Shown here piece after piece: positions 56,676-64,000 of a DNA stretch of 64,000 nt. The DNA is from Aquatica leii (Eukaryota; Arthropoda; Insecta; Coleoptera; Lampyridae). The notes under the pieces were generated by a model, which was not told the DNA's origin, did no database searches, and saw only the letters and a list, made by a program, of their open reading frames with translations. Each line of letters begins with the position of its first letter. Within the stretch, counting starts at the first letter, position 1. The stretch lies in the NCBI GenBank assembly GCA_035610365.1, contig CM069438.1, forward strand, positions 46,310,837 to 46,374,836. Direction: 5' to 3'. Both the position numbers and the translations under genes were made by a program.

Positions 56676-58483
56676 CCCATAGAGGAAAGTACCATAGGCC
56701 CAGGCTTGGTCCAGGCTTGGCCCAAGTCTGTACAAGCCTGGGCCAAGCCTATAGGCCAGGCTTGAGCCAGCTTTGGAAAAAGTCTGGAGTGATAACCATG
56801 GCCCAGTCAAGGTCGCTAGGCCTGGGCCGTGCTCAGTTGCCAGACTTGGGCCATGCTCAGTTGCCAGACCTGGGCCATGCTCAGTTGCCAGACCTGGGCC
56901 ATGGTCAGTTGCCAGACCTGGGCCATGCTCAGTTGCCAGTACTGGGCCACGCTTAATTGCTAAAACTAGCTCAAAATTAAATGCCAAGAATTAAGCATTA
57001 ATAAAACAATGGAATAAATAATTGTATGAACGTATTTACACTTTATTGTTATTACTTGTATTATGTACTATTTAAATTACATAAAGTTTTTTAATTACTA
57101 TTTAGATCTCGTCTTAAATTATATTAACTTTTAGCTAGTACAGTGATTATTCTCCATCACTCGTTCACATTCAAGTTCAACTCATTTTGGCACCTTTTGT
57201 TTGATATTTTTTGGTTTTCTGTATCACTAGGGTCATTAACGTCACTCACACAGCTGATGTTTACATCTTGATTATTTAAACTTTGCCGGTTAACATCTAA
57301 ACTAGTTTTTTTATTCAAAACTTTTTTAGTTCATTTAACGCACGCCATGTTTAAACTCTAAGGTAAGAATCAGACATAATTACTTTTAGTAGCCTCGCCT
57401 CGTGATATTTGCGGAGTAAACAAAAGAAATTATATTTGAAGGTTTTTTCCTTCTAGTTAAAAAGTACTAACATTCAATGACTGTATAATTGGAACTCGCA
57501 GATTTGATTCATCACCTTTATTACTCTAGCAATGAGAAAAATCTTACATTTAACTAACAGATGATGTAAACAAGGATGGCGGCTGCGCTAAAGGAAAATA
57601 CCCGAATCTCGCCATACGTAACCGAACGGCTCAAGTTTCAATTCTACACTTTCGATATTATCATAACTCAACTTATTAACCAATTTCTTAAAATCTTTAA
57701 CATTGAAAAAATTATTATTGCTATTTTCTTAGATAATCCAGCCTTGGCCAAGGCTGGGTCAACCAATCTTGAACTAAGCTTGGGTCCCTATGGAATAGGA
57801 AGGCTGGGTTATCCAGGCTTGGGCCAAACTTGGATTCTCATGGAATGGCCAAGGATGGGTTATACAAGCTTGGGCCAAGCTTGGGTATGAATTGGCATGG
57901 CCGAGGATGGGCCAACCAGTGTAGGACCAAGCTTGGGTCCCCATGGAATGGCCAACGCTAGGTTATCCAGGCTTGGGCCAAACTTGGATTCTCATAGAAT
58001 GGTCAAGGATGGCTTATACAAACTTGGGCCAAGCTTGGCTAATAATTTGCATGGCCGAAGCTGGGTCAACCAGTCTCGGCCTAAGCTTGGGTTTCCATAG
58101 AATAGCCAAGGATGGGTTATGCAAGCTTGGGCCAAGCTTGGGTAAGAATTGGCATGGCCGAGAATGGGTCAACCAGTGTAGGACCAAGCTTGGGTCTCCA
58201 TGGAATGGCCAAGGCTAGGTTATCCAAACTTGGGCCAAACTAGGATTCTCATAGAATGGTCAAGGATGGGTTATTCAAGCTTGGGCCAAGCTTGGCTAAT
58301 AATTTGCATGGCCGAAGTTGAGTCAACCAGTCTAGGCTCAAGCGTGGGTCCTCATGGAATGGCCAAGGCTGAGCTACCCAGTCCTGGGCCAAGTCTGGGC
58401 CAATACAGGTACGCCAAACTTAGGTTTCCCAGTACTGGCCCAGGTCTGGCCCCGTTGTCTAACTCTGGGGTTTCCTGTATGGG
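56676..58483 (+). mobile_element. 1808-bp terminal-inverted-repeat element made of tandem repeats
   Basis: The ends read CCCATAGAGGAAA inward from the left and CCCATACAGGAAA inward from the right (12 of 13 match). Inside, 56826-56955 holds about five 24-bp units (GGGCCATGCTCAGTTGCCAGACCT). A unique AT-rich part follows (57000-57730). The stretch 57735-58440 holds a higher-order repeat of about 258 bp (GGCATGGCC at 57894 and 58151, TTGCATGGCC at 58048 and 58306), rich in CCAAGCTTGG palindromes. Open frames in these repeats (LGHAQLPD, LGQAW) are translations of repeat units and not genes. No transposase of its own is visible. A 203-bp duplication of the target flanks it. Confidence 0.85.
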
Positions 58484-58686
58484 TATGTGTACTAAATTAT
58501 GAATATTGCTAGTAAGATGATTTTCTCCATAAATGTTTTTGAACTGTTCAACATATGTTTCGAACATATGTTGAGCAATTAAACGATGTTTGCTGTATAT
58601 GTCGCAACTGCAGATGGTTGTAGCTACGAATAAAAATAAAAAATGTTTATACACGTGAACATGTAAAACATATTTTAATATAACAA
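58484..58686 (+). repeat. 203-bp direct repeat, right copy
   Basis: Starts TATGTGTACT directly at the right end of the nested element and ends TATAACAA, the same end points as the left copy. Seven substitutions separate the copies. Only this copy is followed by the upstream transposase coding sequence. Confidence 0.9.
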
Positions 58687-60322
58687 TTCCAACATAATTA
58701 AGAAACGTACAATATTCGACACTTTTCCAGAAAGATAAATAATCCATAGGTCGCATAGACCGATAAATTTCTGATGGTAATTTTGTTAACAGTAGTGCAT
58801 TTAAAATCTTATCTATATCACGAGCACACAATTTCCTTTCAAATCCAAGAGTTCCATCTCTCCACCCCATAAGACATTTTTTCATAACACCAAGTTCCAA
58901 CAAATGTAGTGAATCTGCTACAGTAAAATCTTTGATCATGTCTACTCCAGATATTTTTAAAATCGGCGATTCATGTCCCTTATGGTGGTTACCATATTTC
59001 TTTACTCTAAACATTTTATTTGTTCTGGGCGAACATTTAGTTAGTGGGAATATTACTTTATGAGCTGTATGTGAATATTCACCTTTAGTTGTACACTTTT
59101 GACATCTATCCTTACCATTAGTATTAGTATAAACTTAAAGTAATTTTTTTGTAACGAACATTTATCATAATTTTATGACCATTTATATGAATGCCATTCT
59201 CTATAAGTTTTAACAACTCATCAACAAAAGGTGTTAGGTATTCTTTAAGATTAGGTTATTTACTGTTACCAAAATATATACCAACAGGCATAGGTTGAAT
59301 ATGTTGCATTTCATGAATGTTAAACATAATTGGCCAAAATTGATATTTTGAACTTTTATGGATAGGAATACCGTCAATATTAAAATTGAGGGATAGTATT
59401 AAGTTTTGTTTTATACTTTTAAAACAATTGCGTAAGCAACTTTCTAATCTATTATGCCAGTATTGACCACCTGGAATTATTTTACACAATTTTTTTGTTA
59501 TATTGGGAGTTTTTAATAACGTTCTGGGATTATTAGGTAATTCTGTATCTCCATCTTCTTAAAATAATTAAATTTTTATAAGGGCTTTCAAAGCTTGGTG
59601 TCTGATATTATACTGAATTGCCCATTTTTGCAATACCTTAGAAATGTTCGATTCGATAATATGTGGTTCAGTTTCAATTTTGTTCATATTCCTCTGTATC
59701 ACTTATTATTGTATTACAATCTTTCTCTTCATCATATATTTCTTCATTACTTATGTCTTGATCAGTACTGTTTTCTTCTTCCAATTCAATTAATGAACCC
59801 TCATAACTACATGATTCAATTGACCCTTCACTGGATGACAGCTGCTTGATGGTTGAATTCAAATCTGCCATTATTTTAAATGTTCACGTTTATATACAGA
59901 ATATACACTTTTCTTTTACCTGAATTGATTGTATGTTCATTGACATTAACTGATTTGGAAGATGATGGCATTTCACTCACTTCGTTAGTTCCAGGATACA
60001 ATTTTCTTAGATAATCTTTATAGCTTTTCTGGGTGTTTTTTAACTTTCTATAGTATGTTCCATTTTTTTAAACTTTATTATTATTTTGCTACTCATTTTG
60101 TAGATTATCCAATAAATTACCTACCAATGATGCAAGTAGAAGTGTTTTTAATTATACCCTTGGACAGAAGCTGGTTGATTAAAGATTAAAAAATAAAACG
60201 TTGTTTTTGTTTATTTTTGGCAATAGCAGTTCAGCTGAACAACGATTTCTAAGAACCGCTGTTGATTAAAGTAGGGATTGTTCAGCTGTACGTCATCAAC
60301 GCAGAACAGAAACTAATAAATT

Positions 60323-60420
60323 AGTTGTGTAAGTGCTTCTTCAGTCTAAAATAAGCTTAGTTAAAATAGCTGAATAATAGTAGTTGTGTAAGTGCTTTTT
60401 CAGCTTATAATAAGCTTAGT
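60323..60420 (+). repeat. Short tandem duplication, 59-bp period
   Basis: AGTTGTGTAAGTGCTT and AATAAGCTTAGTT occur twice, at 60323 and 60382, just outside the second inverted element. This may be subterminal sequence of the CACTA-like transposon. Confidence 0.6.
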
Positions 60421-60425
60421 TGAAT

Positions 60426-61448
60426 CCTATACAGGAAACCCCAGAGTTAGACAACGGAGCCAGACCTGGGTTACTACTGGAAAACCTAAGTTTGGCGTAC
60501 CTGTATTGACCCAGACTTGGCCCAGGACTGGGTAGCTCAGTCTCGGCCATTCCATGAGGACCCAAGCTTGGGGCCTAGACTGGTTGACCCAGCTTCGGCC
60601 ATACAAATTATTAGCCAAGCTTGGCCCAAGCTTGAATAACCCATTCTTGGATATTCCATGGAAACCCAAGCTTAGGCCAAGACTGGTTGACCCAGCTTCG
60701 GCCATGCAAATTATTAGCTAAGCTTGGCCCAAGCTTGTATAACCCAACCTTGGCCATTCTATGAGAATCCAAGTTTGGCCCAAGCCTGGATAACCCAGCC
60801 TTGGCCATTCCATACAATGGTTGACCCATCCTCGGCCATGCCAATTCTTACTCAAGCTTGGCCCAAGCTTGCATAACCCATCCTTAACTATTCCATGAAA
60901 ACCCAAGCTTGGGCCAAGACTGGTTGACCCAGCTTCGGCAATGCAAATTATTAGCCAAGCTTGGCCCAAGCTTGTATAACCCATCCTTGGCCATTCCATG
61001 AGAATCCAAGTTTGGCCCAAGCCTGGATAACCCAGCCTTCCTATTCCATAGGGACCCAAGCTTAGTTCAAGACTGGTTGATCCAGCCTTGGCCAAAGCTG
61101 GATTATCCAAGAAAATAGCAATAATAATTTTTTTCAATGTTAAAAATTTTTAAAAATTGGTTAATAAGTTGAGTTATGATAATATCGAAAGTGTAGAATT
61201 GAAACAGGTCTGGCAACTGAGCATGGCCCAGGTCTGGCAACTGAACATGGCCCAGGTCTGGCAACTGAGCATGGCCCAGGTCTGGCAACTGAGCTGGCCT
61301 AGGCCTAGCGATCAGGACTGGGCCATGGTTATCATTCCAGACTTTTTCCAAAGCTGGCCCAAGCCTGGCCTATAGGATTGGCCCAGGCTTGTACAGACTT
61401 GGGTCAAGCCTGGACTAAGCCTGGGCCTATGGTACTTTCCTCTATGGG
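60426..61448 (-). mobile_element. Second, inverted and deleted copy of the tandem-repeat element
   Basis: In inverted orientation it runs from the CTATACAGGAAACCCC end (60426) to TTTCCTCTATGGG (61448). It has the same higher-order repeats (60440-61100) and 24-bp units (about four, 61207-61303) as 56676-58483. It lacks about 640 bp corresponding to 57000-57630 and part of the repeat array. Unlike the first copy it shows no long direct repeat in its flanks. The left flank ends TTGAAT and the right flank starts ATTCTC. Confidence 0.85.
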
Positions 61449-62226
61449 ATTCTCGGATATAGTTTTCAAAGATGCACGAGAAGCGAGGAACATCAAACGC
61501 AAGCAGCTGCAATCAATTCCGGAGAAACGGAAAGTAAGCGCTGAAGCATTCTTTCTTGAAGAAATTAACAAGATTATAAACAGGTTTGACGAAGATACTC
61601 CAGAAAGTTTTCAGAAAAAGTATTTCCACATTGTTTCTTTTGAATTAGCGCGGCGCGGTGGGAAAGGAAGCAATTGTATCACGGACTATTTTAAAGAAGA
61701 AATAGGTAAGGATGGATGTGCGACAGGCAGGATTATTTATGATCCTATATTTACAAAAACTTGTCAAGGTAGGTTAACAATAACTAAAAAAATTCATTAA
61801 ATTTTAAATAATATAAGTAGTGCTGAAAAATGCGCAGAGAATAAGTGGCTTACGCCTAACAAGGAAAACATAGACCGATGTCTACATTACATCTAATAGA
61901 CTATTTTTAACTGCAAATCCTTACTGGAAAACAACTGAAAAATGGTACAAAAATTCTCGTTAGGTCACAATAAGCTTGCGAAGTGAACCAAGTTCTCCGC
62001 GGCAAAAATTGGATTATATGTTAGAAAAAAGAAATTGAGAAATCACTCGCATCGTTCTAGTATTGTTTCACATTTAGCAAAATCCGGAATAAATAAACAT
62101 GAATTAATTAAGATTACTGGCCACAATAATGCATCTTCACTAAAACCATATCTTCATACTGACCAGAACCAACACACGAACATCATCAACCAAATACGAC
62201 ACACCAACTCGAACATCATTCATTAA
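61449..62226 (+). pseudogene. Crypton-like tyrosine recombinase remnant
   Basis: The frame reads GFSDIVFKDAREARNIKRKQ, VSAEAFFLEEINKIINRFDE, KKYFHIVSFELARRGGKGSN, and DYFKEEIGKDGCATGRIIYD to 61795. After broken sequence (SLLENN, SLGHNKLAK) it resumes at 62035 with RNHSHRSSIVSHLAKSGINK and ITGHNNASSLKPYL. The RRGG arginine, the HSHR box and the late H with a terminal tyrosine in SLKPYL are the catalytic pattern of DUF3504-type Crypton recombinases of animals. These cut and rejoin DNA through the tyrosine. The usual RRGGE is RRGGK here. The middle part has stops and a gap in homology, so the copy is dead. Confidence 0.75.
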
Positions 62227-62397
62227 AATTCTAGTTCAGATTTACTTCATGTCGCATTTCCATCAACTTCAAAACAAAATAATTTTTAAGCTACGTTCAC
62301 TAATTGTACTTTTCATTATAATTATAATTGTTCTCATAAATAAAGTTGTTAAAAATTTGACGTATTTAACGCTTCATTCAGTTAATTCTCTAACCGA

Positions 62398-62579
62398 AGA
62401 TCATTCGTTCTCAACTCTTGTCAGGCAAGATTTTTATTTTGTTTTTATTTGCATTGATTGCTAAAAGGTAATTAAACTCGATCAAATTCTTGGCAAATTT
62501 TTATCACGTTTAATTGCGAAGCAACCAGTGCTCATACAAAATAAAAATCTTGCCTACAAGAGTTGAGCACTTATGATCT
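62398..62579. repeat. Fold-back element with 43-bp inverted arms
   Basis: Arms at 62398-62441 and 62537-62579 are inverted copies (CTCAACTCTTGT and GGCAAGATTTTTATTTTG versus their complements), with about 95 bases between them. It looks like a small MITE. No clear target duplication was found. Confidence 0.75.
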
Positions 62580-63114
62580 TACTGTTGAAAAAAACTAATG
62601 AAAGGTTATAAAGTCTATAGCAATAATAATGATTATAAGATATACTTTTTAGGTATTTATAACTGGGTAATTGATTTGTTATATTAAAAATACTGTTTTT
62701 ACGCCTTCTGTATACATTTAGTTTATCTTTATTTTAGTTGGCAGCTTTGCATTTGGTGGTATAAGTGGCATTTTCAGTCGTTTGACCTAGTTTGTCATTT
62801 CCATATGAAGTTTTTTAAAATTTCTGGCTATCCAATCATTTTACATTGGAAATCGAGTATAAAATCAATAGATGTTGATAGGAAGAACCACCTAAATATG
62901 CACTGATGCATTGAATAGTGTATTACTCGAGGATTTCGTGTATCTTCTATCATTATTCTTGCTGTGATATTGCATTTTTAGATATTGTTGAATTTATATT
63001 TTACAGACGTCGATTGCAAAATAAATTTACTTCTTGTTAACTTATATGTGTTTTGTTTGTATTTCTACAGCTGTGTATAGGTTTAAACGTGCACCTGTCG
63101 TTACTTTAGTTTTT

Positions 63115-63215
63115 GCCTCTTTTTTAATCGGTTATAATCTACACATTGAACTACGCCGTTCACCCACGCCACTTTCCGATATCAAAGCTGCCGTTGCCTT
63201 TATTTTATTTTAGGT
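63115..63215 (+). repeat. Dispersed repeat related to 17.34-17.44 kb
   Basis: CCACGCCACTTTCCGATATC and the flanking TTATAATC-containing sequence match 17345-17440 at moderate identity. No ORF. Confidence 0.5.
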
Positions 63216-63324
63216 TAAATTAAGAGCAATTTAGTCAAGTGAACGTTACAAGTTTTATCTATTTTGATAAATTCATGTTTGAACAAAAGGAACAATAAAC
63301 ACTGTGGCGTTAAGTATTTTGTTT

Positions 63325-63412
63325 CACAATAACTCAGCGACTACAATAAATTAAATAATTGTCGTACACGTGTTACGACAATTTAATTTAATGTAGTTGC
63401 TGTGTTATTGTA
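63325..63412. repeat. Imperfect palindrome of about 85 bp
   Basis: CAATAACTCAGCGACTACAA (63327 on) is mirrored by TTAATGTAGTTGCTGTGTTATTG ending at 63410, meeting at CGTACACGTGTTACG. It is a nearly continuous hairpin with a few mismatches and a 3-base bulge. A MITE or an RNA hairpin are both possible. Confidence 0.7.
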
Positions 63413-63419
63413 AAAAAAA

Positions 63420-64000
63420 ATTATGTTTGTGATTAAAGTACCTATAATTTATCTTCAACATAAAAACAATATTAATTTAAAAAAAATGATTGTTATTTAC
63501 ATAAAATAAACACACATGCTTAAAAAATTAATTTTAAAGTAAAGAAAGTCTTTAACGGTTAAGTTAAGTGCTAATTAATGAGCATGTTAATACAAAAAAC
63601 AGAAAAAAATTAACAAATTTAATTTTTAATAAGCTTAAACAATTTGATAAAGTCGTAGCCGACAAAGTTGAAATTGTATTAATGGCTTACATATATAACA
63701 ATAAAAATTAAATATTTTTCAACTTAAAACAATGCTAAGCAGTGTCTCGTTTTTTCTTGTTTAGAGTGTACCTACTTGAATACATTTTTTTAATAAAAGT
63801 TTATAAAACTGATGCAGACTGTATAAAAACTTTATGTTTTGGAAAAAGTAGTTGCAAAATACAAAATTAATTTATTTACTATAATACGAGGGGTGAGCTG
63901 CTAAAGTATTTTCTGTATAATAATATATCTATCCATTTATTTATTATTTTTGAATACCAGTTACTTGTAGAACATGACTAAAGTAAAAAAAAACCAATGG
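63420..64000. other. Gene-free AT-rich end of the window
   Basis: No coding region or repeat is recognised. Confidence 0.5.

Larger units (their letters stand above)
55933..60060 (-). pseudogene. CACTA/EnSpm-like transposase, split by a nested element
   Basis: On the minus strand, a possible first exon (about 60060-59926: KSYKDYLRKLYPGTNEVSE, ending before a GTAAAA donor) joins at an AG near 59863 to an acidic segment. Then come AIQYNIRHQALKAL (59590) and IIPGGQYWHNRLESCL (59470), and FNIDGIPIHKSSKYQFWPIM (59390, a DDE-type aspartate). VADSLHLLELGVMKKCLMGW (58910), MDYLSFWKSVEYCTFLNYVG (58730) and YGENHLTSNIHNLVHI (58510) follow. The element 56676-58483 then interrupts it, and after it come DDVNRFGSLPSISAYPFENS (56460) and a C-terminus to 55933 (DGFHLSN, WFLTKEIEIV, ECFETPIYSS). 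This order fits the Transposase_21/DUF4218-like transposases of CACTA/EnSpm elements. A few stops (for example 59256, 56401, 56140) make it a pseudogene. The family name is from memory of the motifs. Confidence 0.75.

Noticed and set aside
58352..58483. Fusion of the CACTA-like transposase to a PETPELDNGARPGPV-type tail
   Set aside because: The tail is read-through into the end of the nested tandem-repeat element.
57576..58502. Long open frames with repeated LGQAW, MEWPR and LGHAQLPD words, on both strands
   Set aside because: They are translations of tandem DNA repeats in several phases at once, with the mirrored frames in the inverted copy (60427-61375).
1..64000. tRNA, rRNA genes or a CRISPR array
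   Set aside because: I found no cloverleaf with A and B boxes, no rRNA-like conserved blocks, and the repeat arrays lack regular unique spacers.

Overview
The window is AT-rich, intron-style eukaryotic DNA made almost entirely of transposable elements. The mix (BEL/Pao and Gypsy LTR elements, Penelope-like elements with GIY-YIG, RTE- and Jockey-like LINEs, piggyBac, a CACTA/EnSpm-like transposase, a Crypton-like recombinase) points to an arthropod, most likely an insect with a large repeat-rich genome. The species cannot be named from this sequence. I saw no convincing single-copy host gene, no rRNA or tRNA gene and no CRISPR.

Layout: 1-250 Gypsy-related fragment; 437-2021 Penelope-like 3' end arranged as a large inverted repeat; 4.5-7.7 kb decayed BEL/Pao (+); 8.5-17.0 kb decayed RTE-like LINE split by a young BEL/Pao element (8844-15703) with 433-bp LTRs differing at one base and a CTACA target duplication; 17-20 kb no gene; 20.1-25.8 kb Penelope-like element (-) split by a piggyBac-like transposon, itself split by a 1339-bp solo Gypsy LTR (GGCT duplication); 25.8-26.5 kb inverted Penelope fragment; 26.5-37.8 kb decayed BEL/Pao (-) split by a 6.9-kb non-autonomous Gypsy element (TCTA duplication); 38.0-38.5 kb dispersed repeat; 38.7-39.8 kb Jockey-like LINE; 39.8-43.7 kb no gene; 43.7-47.7 kb remnants of a retrotransposon gag, a piggyBac and a Gypsy element; 47.8-51.2 kb RTE-like LINE split by a 1102-bp solo LTR (ATAC duplication); 51.6-52.0 kb dispersed repeat; 52-54.3 kb no gene; 54.3-60.4 kb a decayed two-gene CACTA/EnSpm-like transposon (DUF4806-like gene + strand, transposase - strand, convergent); 61.4-62.2 kb Crypton-like recombinase; 62.4-64 kb two small inverted repeats and no gene.

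The most unusual object is a 1808-bp terminal-inverted-repeat element (56676-58483) built of 24-bp and about 258-bp tandem repeats. It splits the CACTA-like transposase and is flanked, exactly at its ends, by a 203-bp direct duplication of the target, far longer than any normal transposon target duplication. A second, inverted copy lies at 60426-61448. The Gypsy family is also odd: its LTRs carry zero, one or two copies of an extra module of about 350 bp at one edge.

Genes do not act together here as a host pathway. The coding regions are selfish-element proteins, and only the BEL/Pao polyprotein, the short Gag-zinc-finger ORF of the Gypsy element and parts of the piggyBac transposase are close to intact.
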